Under the pieces are notes generated by a model. That model saw only the letters and a program-made list of their open reading frames with translations, searched no databases and was not told the origin of the DNA. 64,000 nucleotides of DNA from Acetobacter ascendens (GTDB lineage: Bacteria; Pseudomonadota; Alphaproteobacteria; Acetobacterales; Acetobacteraceae): NCBI RefSeq assembly GCF_001766235.1, contig NZ_CP015164.1, positions 434,001 to 498,000 of the forward strand, in the 5' to 3' direction. Numbering within the stretch: position 1 is the first letter of the stretch; every line of letters starts with the position of its first letter. Shown piece by piece: positions 45,758 through 54,910 of this stretch. Position numbers and translations under genes: made by a program.

Positions 45758-47134
45758 ATGCAGCGGAACCTGATTATTGCACGCTGTGGGGCCCATTCCT
45801 TGCATCCAGAATGGCTAAAAGGGGGCGTGCCAGAATGGGATCTGGTGTTATGCCCATTTCAGCCTGTGGATACGCAGGGTCTCCCCAGCCAGATGATACC
45901 GGGCCATAAATGGGATGGCCTTTATCGTTTTCTAACAGAATGGAATGGATGGAAGCAGTACGACTATATCTGCTTTCCGGATGATGATCTGTTAGCTACG
46001 GCAGAAACGTGGAACCGCTTTTTTGCTGCGTGCAAGCAGTATAACGCCAAATTGGCAGCTCCAGCACTTACGCCGGGTTCTTTCTGTAGCCACCTTTCTA
46101 CTTTGCAGAATAAAAACTTTAAGGCCCGCGCTTCTACATTCGCAGAAATTATGGCGCCATGCATGCAGCGGGATTTTTTACATCAGGCGCTGCCAACGCT
46201 GCGCTTTTCACGCGCTGGCACAGGGTTCGGGCTGGATTTGCTGTGGCCCATGATGCTGGGTTGGCGCGATATATGGATAATGGATGCCACCCCGGTAGAA
46301 CATACGCGCCCGGTAGGGCAGCAGCGCTCTTCCGCATTGAGGGAAATTAGCCAGTATGATTTTCGTTTTATAGCGGGTTTGGGCGTAGTTGGTGCTACGT
46401 GGTCTTACGGTGGATATCCCCCGCAAGGCACGTATCTGGATTATCATGATAGCCGCTTTGCAGAACTTTATAGGCAAGGTTACGCCTATGTGCAGCAGCA
46501 CTATCCGCAATATTGGGCGGAAGTTTGTACGTTTCAGTCAAGCGCACACCCGCAGGTAAGTGCGCAGGCGCTTGATAAGCTGGAACAGGCCCTGTTCCAT
46601 TTAAACAAGGATGCCGGGAACATTCTTTCTCGCCATAGGCCCGCCATGTTGTCCACCGTGTCGCAATGGTCATGGTCTCATGATGCTGCACGTGAAGCCT
46701 CTGGCGGGAACGATGGGTTGATAAACGGCGGATACGGTTTTCATACAGATTTTGAAGATGATCCGTGGTGGCAGGTTGATCTGGAACAGATGTGCAGAGT
46801 GCAGGAAGTTGTAATGTACAATCGGCTGGATCAAAAAGAATGCTGTGTGCAGCTAAATATTCTGGCCTCTCATAATGGCACGGATTGGCACACGGTTTTT
46901 ACCAAACGGGATGATACGCATTTTGGTGGGGCGGATTCTGCACCCTTGCATGTGGTTTTGCCCAAACCTGTTATGGCGCGTTTTGTGCGTGTGCAGGCCC
47001 TTGGCCATACGGTGCTGCATCTGGATCAGATAGAAGTGATAGGCACACCCAGCAGCATGAGGGCACAAAACGGTTTTTTTGAAAAGGTTATCTACAAAAC
47101 CGCACGTTTTCTAAACGCAATGCGCTCATCATAA
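45758..47134 (+). CDS. DUF707-type protein with C-terminal discoidin (F5/8 type C) domain
   Basis: About 458 residues. The N-terminal 250 match DUF707, a glycosyltransferase-like family (NLIIARCGAHSLHPEWL, DYICFPDDDLLATAETW with the DxD motif, TPVEHTRPVG). The C-terminal 150 form a discoidin sugar-binding beta sandwich (NDGLINGGYGFHTDFEDDPW, QVDLEQMCRVQEVVMYNR, HLDQIEVIG). I use the ATG at 45758; a GTG 12 bases earlier is open. It is 28 bp downstream of the lipoprotein gene and may be in the same transcript. Confidence 0.78.
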   Translation: MQRNLIIARCGAHSLHPEWLKGGVPEWDLVLCPFQPVDTQGLPSQMIPGHKWDGLYRFLTEWNGWKQYDYICFPDDDLLATAETWNRFFAACKQYNAKLAAPALTPGSFCSHLSTLQNKNFKARASTFAEIMAPCMQRDFLHQALPTLRFSRAGTGFGLDLLWPMMLGWRDIWIMDATPVEHTRPVGQQRSSALREISQYDFRFIAGLGVVGATWSYGGYPPQGTYLDYHDSRFAELYRQGYAYVQQHYPQYWAEVCTFQSSAHPQVSAQALDKLEQALFHLNKDAGNILSRHRPAMLSTVSQWSWSHDAAREASGGNDGLINGGYGFHTDFEDDPWWQVDLEQMCRVQEVVMYNRLDQKECCVQLNILASHNGTDWHTVFTKRDDTHFGGADSAPLHVVLPKPVMARFVRVQALGHTVLHLDQIEVIGTPSSMRAQNGFFEKVIYKTARFLNAMRSS

Positions 47135-47274
47135 AAACTCAGGGTTTTATTATGTTTTTTGAGGGAGCTTGCAGGGGTTCCATGCAGAATTGTTGAGGCA
47201 CGCTAAGGCTGTGCCGTGTATCACCGCAACAGAGGGCGCATCCCCATACCGGGCCGGTGCGCGGAGCGGTGATC
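47135..47274. other. Gap before the potassium channel gene
   Basis: No gene is seen in these 140 bases. They likely hold the channel promoter; no clear motif was recognised. Confidence 0.35.
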
Positions 47275-48291
47275 ATGAAAAGACTATTGCGAAGGTATAA
47301 AAAGAAAAGCCAGATTGATAAGGAAATTCGTCACACGCCGCTGGAGGATGTGGGCGGATCTTCTCCGGCGCAGAAAAAGAAGGAAAGCGGGCGTTTTTCT
47401 TTAAGCACGCGTGAAGCCGCTAAGCGTTTTAGAGCCCATGCGCTGGTAGAAGAAAAAGGCCACCACGATGTTGTGCGTGTGGGGCTGAAAGATAGCGTAT
47501 GGACAGATCTGTACCATCACGCCCTTACAGCAAGCTGGCCCGCATTTACGGCTGTAGCTGTGCTTTCTTACCTGCTTATCAATTTGATATTTGCGCTGCT
47601 GTATATGGTGGCGCCAGATCAGATTACGAGTGATAGCCAGCATACTCTGCTTTCACTGTTCTTTTTTAGTGTGCAAACACTTTCCACCGTGGGCTACGGG
47701 GGCATGACGCCCGTTGGTATTTACGCCAATGCCATTGTCTCATTGGAAGTGTTTATCGGCATGATGCTGACAGCCGTGGCAACGGGTTTGCTCTTTGCCC
47801 GTTTTGCCCGGCCACGTGCGCGTATCATGTTCAGTAATACCGCTGTTGTCAGTAGTGAAAGTGGTATTCCCGCGCTGTGCATTCGTATTGCCAATTTGCG
47901 TGTTAGCGTTATTCTTTCGGTGGATGTAGAAGTAGCGCTTTCCCGCTTGGTTATGGGGGAAAATGGGCATCTGGTGCGCAAGTTTGACCAGTTATTACTT
48001 GTGCAGTCTCATGTTCCAGTGCTGCGTTTTGCCTTTGTAATGGCACATGTGATCGGGCCGGAGAGCCCTTTACACGGCAAAACAATGGCGGAACTGGAAA
48101 CCGAGGAAGCCGAAATTATTGTAACAGTTACCGGCACGGATGAAGCCTTGGGACAAACAGTGTTTGCCAGAACGGCTTACAGGTTTGACCGCGTGCGCAA
48201 TAACCATCGGTTTGTAGATATCGTGGTGTCCCGCCCAGATGGCCGCATTGCGGTAGATTATACGCGCTTCCATGATGTGGAGCAGCATTAA
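47275..48291 (+). CDS. KirBac-type inward rectifier potassium channel
   Basis: A 338-residue potassium channel with a basic cytoplasmic N-terminus (RRYKKKSQIDKEI), slide helix (TDLYHHALTASWPAF), outer helix (FTAVAVLSYLLINLIFALLYM), pore helix and filter (SVQTLSTVGYGGM, T-V-G-Y-G), inner helix (IVSLEVFIGMMLTAVATGLLF) and the cytosolic immunoglobulin-like domain of Kir channels (RPRARIMFSNTAVV onwards). The TVGYG filter predicts potassium selectivity. It ends six bases before an IS element that separates it from the convergent FUSC gene. Confidence 0.9.
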   Translation: MKRLLRRYKKKSQIDKEIRHTPLEDVGGSSPAQKKKESGRFSLSTREAAKRFRAHALVEEKGHHDVVRVGLKDSVWTDLYHHALTASWPAFTAVAVLSYLLINLIFALLYMVAPDQITSDSQHTLLSLFFFSVQTLSTVGYGGMTPVGIYANAIVSLEVFIGMMLTAVATGLLFARFARPRARIMFSNTAVVSSESGIPALCIRIANLRVSVILSVDVEVALSRLVMGENGHLVRKFDQLLLVQSHVPVLRFAFVMAHVIGPESPLHGKTMAELETEEAEIIVTVTGTDEALGQTVFARTAYRFDRVRNNHRFVDIVVSRPDGRIAVDYTRFHDVEQH

Positions 48292-48307
48292 GCACTACGG
48301 CGTGTCG

Positions 48308-48649
48308 TCAGTTAAGCAGGATGATGATTGAGGCGAACTGCACGGCTGCGAGGAAGGTCGATTTCAGTTTATCGTAGCGGGTTGCGATAGCGCGAAACTG
48401 CTTGAGTTTATTGAAGAACCTCTCAACAAGGTTCCGTTCGCGGTAGAGAGAAAAATCGGTTTTCCGTCGTGTCGTTCTGTTGCGTTTTGGCGGGATGACC
48501 GGGGTAATCCCGCGCTGTATCAGCCGATCGATCAACCTGTCCGCGTCATACGCCTTGTCAGCAAGGAAAGCATCCGGTTCGATGTTTTCCAGAAGTGGTT
48601 CTGCCTGGGTGATATCGGCATCCTGTCCCGGTGTGATGCCGAGTTCCAC
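48308..48649 (-). CDS. IS5-family transposase, C-terminal frame (OrfB)
   Basis: The second half of the transposase, carrying the core PDAFLADKAYDADRLIDRL (second Asp) and RNLVERFFNKLKQFRAIATRY (Glu). The native frame continues upstream (GTDQAIGRSRGGLTTKIHAI) to about 48735, without its own start, so it is made by -1 frameshifting from OrfA; the ATG at 48649 is not expected to be used. Confidence 0.85.
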   Translation of the reverse strand: MELGITPGQDADITQAEPLLENIEPDAFLADKAYDADRLIDRLIQRGITPVIPPKRNRTTRRKTDFSLYRERNLVERFFNKLKQFRAIATRYDKLKSTFLAAVQFASIIILLN

Positions 48650-48690
48650 TGGATTGCCCAGAGCGTCGCAGATGGCATGGATCTTTGTAG

Positions 48691-49062
48691 TTAGCCCGCC
48701 TCGTGATCGTCCGATGGCCTGATCCGTGCCCCTTTTTTGAGAGCTCCGGCACTATGCTGATGCGCTCGGACAATTGTGCTGTCGATCATCATGTATTCGT
48801 TGTCGTAATCAGCGGCCAGATAACGAAATATCCGTTCGATGACGCCGCTTTCACACCAGCGGCGCAGACGCCGGTGCACGTTTTTCCAGTCACCGAAACG
48901 GGCAGGAAGGTCGCGCCATGGAATACCCGCGCGATAGCGATACAACACCGCCTCCACGAACAGACGGTTGTTCACCGCAGTGCCGCCGACATAGCCTTCT
49001 CGACCAGGAAGAAGATCCTTTATCCGCTCCCACTGGTCATCGCGTAAACTATAGCGCCGCAT
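48691..49062 (-). CDS. IS5-family transposase, N-terminal frame (OrfA)
   Basis: The N-terminal part with the DUF4096-type domain (MRRYSLRDDQWERIKDLLPG, GIPWRDLPARFGDWKNVHRR) and the first catalytic Asp (MMIDSTIVRAHQHSAGA). Near 48740 the coding strand has six A and four G residues (AAAAAAGGGG), a slippery site for -1 frameshifting into OrfB. A longer frame to 49134 is open, but the ATG at 49062 fits family starts. Confidence 0.86.
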   Translation of the reverse strand: MRRYSLRDDQWERIKDLLPGREGYVGGTAVNNRLFVEAVLYRYRAGIPWRDLPARFGDWKNVHRRLRRWCESGVIERIFRYLAADYDNEYMMIDSTIVRAHQHSAGALKKGARIRPSDDHEAG

Positions 49063-49168
49063 CTGTCTGTCTCCCCAAAAAAACGGGAAAACAGTCAGCA
49101 CACGCAGACACAAAGTACAACCCTCACGTGCCACTCTCAGGGCTTAACTGACGACACGCCGTAGGGTT

Positions 49169-51367
49169 TTAGGCGGTCAGTCGATCTGGGGCATCGGCAA
49201 GGTGGAAGCGCCGGGTGATATCCATAAATGTGGCATGGGCCGTAAACTCATGCCGCAATACCTCCAGCGCCCCTATGGCACGAATAAGGTCTATTTGTTG
49301 AGATAGGTTTCGTTCTGTCATGGCCGCTGGCAAAAGGGCCCGCATGGCTTGGGCAGAAGCAAGGGCAGGGGCCTGTGTATAGCCTTTTATCTGGCTGATT
49401 GTTTCTAGCACATGTGCAATTTTCTGGTGTTGATCTACAGATAACAGTTTGTGAGACAGCACATTGTGCAGGCGCAAAATAAGCAGGCCAGTTGTCATCG
49501 CACTCATGGCTCCTGTCAGATAGGCTTCCACCAAGGCATTTGGGTGGGTGCCTGCATGGCGAATAATCTGTGCAAGCCTGTCCCCCGAACGGGCAATCCA
49601 CTGGGCAGATGTAAATGTCAGGCGGCCTTTGGCCATCAGGCGCAAATCACGCACCATTTTGCGGCGTAGCCTCCAGCGTTCTTCGGCAGGATCAAACGGC
49701 AATACAAGGCGGAAGGCCCATATCCCCAGCCCAATACCCAGAACAACTGCGGGTGTGGTGTTAAACCACGTAATTTCATCCATACGGCTGTGGTTGGCTG
49801 GCCCCACCATAAAGGGCAGAAAGTTATTATAGGCAGCCGCTGTGCCCGCAATACTGCCGGGGGCTCGTAAAGCCAGCCCACCAACCAGCATGGGAAAAAA
49901 GAGTGATGCCAACAGGGTTTCTACTCCAGATTGCTGAGGTAGGACCACAAAGCTGAGAATGAACGAAATAATAGCTGTCCACACTGCGCCACGGAAGAAG
50001 CCGCTGGCCGCATGTACCGGATCTTCAAATGAGGAGAAGCGTGTGGAGGTTACAGCCACAAACATGGCAAGGGTAGAGCCATCGGGCCATGCTGTTATTT
50101 CCCATATCAAGCCACCTGCGCAAATGGCCGCAGCGGAACGGATGCCGTTATTAGTGGCCAGCAGCACATCTTTTTCAGAATGGCGGTCAAACCGGAAATG
50201 GTCAGACCTGCTAGGCGTCTGGGTGGCAATAAAGTGCTCCAGAACAAGGTCCAGTTCCATCAGTAGTTTGGCTAGGGCAGATTCCAGAATGCGCCCTTCC
50301 AGCAGATCGCGCTGCTGCTGTTGCAGAGTAGGGGCATCTTGCTGTTGCAGAGATTGAAACTTTGCCAGCCGTTCTATGCCACGTTGTTGGCTGCGGGTGC
50401 GGTAAAGCCGGATTTGGGCGCGCGCCCGTGTTGCCGCAGTTATGGTGGCATCCTGTTCCAGCTCTGTCGGTAATGCCGTGAGGAGTGCGCTAATATCATC
50501 AATCGCTTGCTGGAAGTCAGGCGGGACGGGCGTTGCGGCCTGCATGTGAATACGCAGCGTCATGCTTCGGGCCAAAAAGGCGAAAACAGCATTCAGGCTG
50601 GCACGTGCGTGGTCTCCCGCATGGTTGTGGGGACCCATTTCAATTTCACTAAATTCTGTTTGATCTGCTAAGGAAGGAATACTTCCCAGCAAGGCGCGAG
50701 AGCGTAGCAGGCCATCGGGCTGGTTGCGTAACAGCCCTTGCACACCTGTGCACGCACCTTGCAATGCACCCAGCAAGCGCTCTCGCATTTCCTGTTGGGC
50801 CATGTGTTCAAGGCGCGGGGCAAATAGGGCGGCCAGCAGGCTTTCACACACAATACCCAGCGTAATGTAGGTGGTGCGGGAAAGTGCTATCATAAACACG
50901 TTGTCGGGCTGGTTGGCAGCGCTCAGTACAATAATGGTGGTGGTGAAGGACACCAGCACCAGTGCGTAAGACCGAAAATTACGCAGGAATGTTGCAATGG
51001 CACAGCATCCGCCGGCCCATATGGCCAGAAACGGAAAAACAAGCCCCGGCTCCTGCGGTAAGGCTGCCAAAAACGCAATACCCGCCACTGCGCCAATGCA
51101 GGTGCCAATCAACCGCCATTTGGCTTTGGAGAGGCTTTGCCCACGAGAGTTCTGCGCCACAATCCATGTGGTCATGGCGGCCCATTGGGGGCTGTCCATT
51201 TCCATCCACAAGGCCAAGCTTAGGGCAATAAATGCCGCTATAGTGGTGCGGAGGGCAAAGCCCAGATCAGCCGGGGCCGGGGCAATCAACCATGCCAGCG
51301 GAAAGGAAGAGCCGCTGTGTATTTTGGCATGCAGGGCGCGATACCATTGTAATGGAAATGAAACCAC
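49169..51367 (-). CDS. FUSC-family inner-membrane transporter (first of tandem pair)
   Basis: A 732-residue protein of the FUSC/AaeB type, with two membrane bundles of about five helices (starting LGFALRTTIAAFIALSLALWMEMDSPQWAA and the C-terminal IRSAAAICAGGLIWEI) joined by cytoplasmic helical parts. AaeB-like members export aromatic acids. The first bundle has the family mark MEMDSPQWAAMTTWIVAQ. It is 38-40 percent-like by eye to its neighbour at 51479. No partner membrane-fusion gene (AaeA/HlyD-like) is seen beside it. Confidence 0.87.
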   Translation of the reverse strand: MVSFPLQWYRALHAKIHSGSSFPLAWLIAPAPADLGFALRTTIAAFIALSLALWMEMDSPQWAAMTTWIVAQNSRGQSLSKAKWRLIGTCIGAVAGIAFLAALPQEPGLVFPFLAIWAGGCCAIATFLRNFRSYALVLVSFTTTIIVLSAANQPDNVFMIALSRTTYITLGIVCESLLAALFAPRLEHMAQQEMRERLLGALQGACTGVQGLLRNQPDGLLRSRALLGSIPSLADQTEFSEIEMGPHNHAGDHARASLNAVFAFLARSMTLRIHMQAATPVPPDFQQAIDDISALLTALPTELEQDATITAATRARAQIRLYRTRSQQRGIERLAKFQSLQQQDAPTLQQQQRDLLEGRILESALAKLLMELDLVLEHFIATQTPSRSDHFRFDRHSEKDVLLATNNGIRSAAAICAGGLIWEITAWPDGSTLAMFVAVTSTRFSSFEDPVHAASGFFRGAVWTAIISFILSFVVLPQQSGVETLLASLFFPMLVGGLALRAPGSIAGTAAAYNNFLPFMVGPANHSRMDEITWFNTTPAVVLGIGLGIWAFRLVLPFDPAEERWRLRRKMVRDLRLMAKGRLTFTSAQWIARSGDRLAQIIRHAGTHPNALVEAYLTGAMSAMTTGLLILRLHNVLSHKLLSVDQHQKIAHVLETISQIKGYTQAPALASAQAMRALLPAAMTERNLSQQIDLIRAIGALEVLRHEFTAHATFMDITRRFHLADAPDRLTA

Positions 51368-51423
51368 GCAGCCAGATGCCCCAGATTGAAGTTGTTGTTA
51401 TAACAATTTCTTGAGCATCTGAC

Positions 51424-51456
51424 AAAAAAAGAGCCGGAACAAAAGCCCGGCTCTTT
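51424..51456 (-). terminator. Rho-independent terminator after the second FUSC gene
   Basis: A perfect 10-bp stem, AAAGAGCCGG with CCGGCTCTTT, and a T run (seven T on the minus strand) follow the stop of the 51479-53665 gene on the minus strand. So the two FUSC genes are separate transcripts, or the upstream one only partly reads through. Confidence 0.85.
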
Positions 51457-51478
51457 AACAGCTTGATTGTCGCGGTGT

Positions 51479-53665
51479 TTATACTGCGCGGTAGGGTTTG
51501 GAGGCATCCAAAAATACGGCGTTGGCATCCAACTCGTGCGAGACCACAATCAGGTAGGCAATGGCGCGTGTAAGCTCGATACGGGTGGAAATATTGGGTT
51601 CCATTGCTTCCATGCGGCGGAGGGCAGATGTTGCAACCCGTGCAGCATGTGCCGTGTGGCCGTATTTACCGGTAAAGTGGCTCATACGTTTCATAACAAT
51701 TTCAATGGCGCGTTTGGCTGCCGGTGGAATCTGGTTGCGTTTCAGCAGGGTGCGCAAACGGATAATGTTTAGCCCGATAGTCATGGCTGCCAGCGTGCCC
51801 TGCAAACACCCTTCAATGGTGGGGGAAGGCGTGGGACCGGCGTGGCGGATCAGGCGGGCAAACCTATCAATATTGCGGCCAATCCAGTCTCGCGTTTCGG
51901 GCATGGGCTCTGCCGATGCCAGCGTGCGCAAATCATGCAGCATGGTACGGCGCATACGCCAGCGTTCTGCATTATTGTTAAAGGGTAGTACGGCGCGGAA
52001 AATCAGCACGGCAAAAAACACGCCCAGCAGTACGGCTGCGGTGGAATTGAACCATCCGATTTCGTTCTGGCGCCCTTGGTTAAGGGGGTGCACAAAGTTG
52101 GGCAGCAGCAGCGTATAGGCCGCAGAATGCAGGGCAGTGCCCGCGTTACGGGCTGCCAAGCCGCCCGCAATCATGGGCAGTGCGAGTGAACCCACCAGCA
52201 TTTCGTAATCTGCCTGCGTGGGCAGTACAAGAAACACCAGAAAGAACGAAACAACAGCCGCCCATATGCCACCCACCATGAACTGTGATGAGGCAACAAC
52301 GGGGTTTTCTCGGGTTGCAAACAGCCCGCAAACAATGGCCACAAAGGTAATAAAGCCCAAACCTGCGGGCCATGCCGTACATTCCCATACCAACCCGGCA
52401 GCCGTAATGGCCACCATGGCACGCACGCCATTATAAACGGCTTCGCGCTTATCTACGTGGGCTTGCAAACGGAAGTGAAAATGATCCCCACGGATAAAGT
52501 GCTGGCTGGCATCATATTCCCGGATAGCCTGTTCCAGCTCACCCAACAGTTCATCCAGCGCATTGTGCAGGATGCGGCCATCGAGCAGGGCGGGAATGTC
52601 TGTATCGTTTGCGGGGTTATCATCAAATGCCGTGTCAATTTCCTGAGAAAGCGCATCGACCACACGTTGATGGCATTCAGCACGCAGCAATTGCAGATCG
52701 TGCAGCAGTTCTTGCACGCTTTCATCGGAATCCAGCCGGTTGGCAACAGAGGTCAGAAACTCGCTCACATGGGCTGCTGTTTCCCGGAAAGCAGGTTGGT
52801 CTGTTTGCACATATTGCAGGCGCACAGCCATACCCAAACCGCGTGAAAGCAGCACGGAAACGGCTGCCAGTGCAGCGCGCGCGTGGTCACCTTCATGCCC
52901 GTGCGGACCCATTTCCACTTCGGAAAATTCGATCTGATCGTTGATTGAAATCAGCGGGCCAAACATGGCGCGGGAGCGCACCAATGCTTCCTCATCCCCA
53001 GCCAGCAGGCTGGAAACAGAGGTGGACACGTTGGAAAGTGCAGTGCGCAGTTTATCGCGCATGTTGCGGCGTGCTGTTTCAGCCAAGTTATAGGCAAACA
53101 AACCTGCCAGCGTGCCCTCGCACACAATGCCCAGCACAATGTAGGATGCGCGGGACATGGCAGTCATAAACACGTTTTCTGGGTGCGGAATGGCGCCAAT
53201 GGCAATAATGGCGGTGGTGTATCCGGCCAGCACAAGGGCGTAGGAACGGAAGTTACGCACCAATGTAGCCAAGGTGCAGCATGTTCCGACCCAAATAGAC
53301 AGAATGGGGAAGAACAGCCACGCATTCTGGTTAAAGGCCGAAATAAGGGTAATAGACATTATCACCCCTATGGCCGTACCTACCAGACGCCATCGGGCTT
53401 TGGAAAGACTTTCCCCGCGGGAGCCTTGGGCCACAATCCAGACAGTCATGGCGGCCCATTGTGGGTCATCCAGTTCCATCCACAGGGCAATCACCAACGC
53501 CAGCAGGGCTGCGGCAGTGGTGCGTACAGCAAAACCGATGGCCGCAGGTGTGGGAGAGATCAGCCAAGCAAAAGGCAACTTCCCGCGTTCACCCGGCCGG
53601 TGCAGGGGGCGGAAATTGCGCAGGGGGCCGATCCGGTCAAGGATAAACATAGGGAGACTGGGCAC
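51479..53665 (-). CDS. FUSC-family inner-membrane transporter (second of tandem pair)
   Basis: A 728-residue paralogue of the neighbouring gene, same layout: a first bundle (AIGFAVRTTAAALLALVIAL, ELDDPQWAAMTVWIVAQGSR), a cytoplasmic helical part and a second bundle (VYNGVRAMVAITAAGLVWEC). The marks DDPQWAAMTVWIVAQGSRGESLSKA are near identical between the pair, so they arose by tandem duplication and then diverged. Expected role: export of aromatic acids or similar compounds. A small conserved protein (yidB) follows on the other strand. Confidence 0.88.
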   Translation of the reverse strand: MPSLPMFILDRIGPLRNFRPLHRPGERGKLPFAWLISPTPAAIGFAVRTTAAALLALVIALWMELDDPQWAAMTVWIVAQGSRGESLSKARWRLVGTAIGVIMSITLISAFNQNAWLFFPILSIWVGTCCTLATLVRNFRSYALVLAGYTTAIIAIGAIPHPENVFMTAMSRASYIVLGIVCEGTLAGLFAYNLAETARRNMRDKLRTALSNVSTSVSSLLAGDEEALVRSRAMFGPLISINDQIEFSEVEMGPHGHEGDHARAALAAVSVLLSRGLGMAVRLQYVQTDQPAFRETAAHVSEFLTSVANRLDSDESVQELLHDLQLLRAECHQRVVDALSQEIDTAFDDNPANDTDIPALLDGRILHNALDELLGELEQAIREYDASQHFIRGDHFHFRLQAHVDKREAVYNGVRAMVAITAAGLVWECTAWPAGLGFITFVAIVCGLFATRENPVVASSQFMVGGIWAAVVSFFLVFLVLPTQADYEMLVGSLALPMIAGGLAARNAGTALHSAAYTLLLPNFVHPLNQGRQNEIGWFNSTAAVLLGVFFAVLIFRAVLPFNNNAERWRMRRTMLHDLRTLASAEPMPETRDWIGRNIDRFARLIRHAGPTPSPTIEGCLQGTLAAMTIGLNIIRLRTLLKRNQIPPAAKRAIEIVMKRMSHFTGKYGHTAHAARVATSALRRMEAMEPNISTRIELTRAIAYLIVVSHELDANAVFLDASKPYRAV

Positions 53666-53905
53666 GGCGACTATTTTATCCTGACAACGAAAAACAGGGA
53701 GGAACGCCGCACAGGGTAGCCTGATTCCCTGCTTTTTCCTTGTGGGTTCAGACGCATATCAGCTATCAGTCTTCCGGCGATGAACGCGCGTGGGATCAGA
53801 ATTTATTTATAAATCTTGCACATATAAGCTATCATGTTCCCGGATAGAAAATACTGTGAATATACTATGCTCACAGTTGCTGTAAGATAAACGAAAGTAG
53901 GCGCG
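53666..53905. other. Divergent promoter region of the FUSC and yidB genes, with an inverted repeat
   Basis: No gene is seen in these 240 bases. Within it, CTGTGA-(11 bases)-TCACAG at 53854-53876 is a perfect 6-bp inverted repeat 30 bp before yidB. It could bind a regulator; the TATACT inside it could be part of a -10 box. This is weak evidence. Confidence 0.35.
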
Positions 53906-54280
53906 ATGTCTGATTTCCTTCAAAACATTCTTGGTAAAGTAGAAAGCGCTCTGGGCGTGGATGTGCAGGGAGCATTACAGCAGCAGTTGCAGTCTTTGCT
54001 ACAGCCGCAGAATCTGGAAGCACTGCTTACGCGGGCAGATCAGGCCGGGCTGGGTGATAAAGTGCGTTCATGGGTCAGCCAGGGTGGCAACGTGCCCGCT
54101 ACTCCGGATGAAATTCAGACCATTCTGGGCAGCGATATAGTGCATAATCTGATCGCAAAAACCGGCCTGCCAGCAGATACCGTGCTGACCGCTCTGGCAC
54201 ATTTTCTGCCAGCCGCAGTGGATAAGCAGACCCCACAGGGCGTGCTGCCAGAAGCCGGAGCAGAAACCAAACAGGCGTAA
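53906..54280 (+). CDS. yidB: YidB-family protein (DUF937)
   Basis: A 124-residue protein of the YidB/DUF937 family. The helical pattern MSDFLQNILGKVESALGV, GLGDKVRSWVSQGGN, ILGSDIVHNLIAKTGLPADT and VLTALAHFLPAAVDKQTPQG is typical. The function is unknown. It is soluble, monocistronic and short, with a possible inverted-repeat operator upstream. Confidence 0.88.
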   Translation: MSDFLQNILGKVESALGVDVQGALQQQLQSLLQPQNLEALLTRADQAGLGDKVRSWVSQGGNVPATPDEIQTILGSDIVHNLIAKTGLPADTVLTALAHFLPAAVDKQTPQGVLPEAGAETKQA

Positions 54281-54353
54281 TATTTTCTGCACGCCTGCAA
54301 TGCGCATGTGTTGAAGGCGTGCATCCTGCGTATGAATCCGGTAGAATTACGCC

Positions 54354-54881
54354 ATGGATTTGGGCGAACGCATTAAACGCATGGATAGCTGGCTGCTGGA
54401 TGAAGTCTGCCAGCCTTTGGCAGATAAACTGCCAGAACGTCTGACCGCTTTTGAAGTGGGGATGAGCTGCCAGCTTGGCTCTTTATTATTGTCTGCGGTT
54501 TCCATTATTGCCGTATTTGTCGTGACCGGCATGAATGATTTTGGAAACATGATCTTCAATGTGCTGGTCTGGGCGTTGTGTGTTACGTTTTTTATTGGGT
54601 TGGGCCGCCTGCGCGTGCTGGTGCAGCCGGGCAAGGCTAATCCCTTGCGCTACATGCTGATTAGTGTGCGCATTATCTCTATTCCGTTTACATTTTACGT
54701 GATTTACCAAGCCATTACATCGCCAGTCACGTTTAGTTCGGCAATGTGGTTTAACGCGTTTTCTAATATTGTTTTTGTCGTGGGGTTGTATTTTATTTCT
54801 TGTCAGCCCCGTCCGCCCCAACGCCGGGCGAAGGAAGAAATCTGGGGCCGTGTTATAGCCCCAGAAGGCAGCGGTCTTTAA
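54354..54881 (+). CDS. Membrane protein of unknown function
   Basis: A 175-residue protein with four predicted membrane helices (LGSLLLSAVSIIAVFVV, MIFNVLVWALCVTFFIGL, MLISVRIISIPFTFYVIY, FNAFSNIVFVVGLYFIS). I do not recognise a family. It is convergent with ccmI, 30 bp away. Confidence 0.72.
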   Translation: MDLGERIKRMDSWLLDEVCQPLADKLPERLTAFEVGMSCQLGSLLLSAVSIIAVFVVTGMNDFGNMIFNVLVWALCVTFFIGLGRLRVLVQPGKANPLRYMLISVRIISIPFTFYVIYQAITSPVTFSSAMWFNAFSNIVFVVGLYFISCQPRPPQRRAKEEIWGRVIAPEGSGL

Positions 54882-54910
54882 CGCTTAATAAATGTCATGG
54901 GGAACATCGA

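Larger units (their letters stand above)
48298..49161 (-). mobile_element. IS5-family insertion sequence (IS427-like group)
   Basis: An 864-bp element with perfect inverted ends CGGCGTGTCGTCAGTTAAG. TA flanks it at 48296-48297 and 49162-49163, fitting the TA target of this group. It sits in the short gap between the convergent potassium channel and FUSC genes and interrupts neither gene. Two overlapping frames joined by an A-run frameshift make the transposase. Confidence 0.92.
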
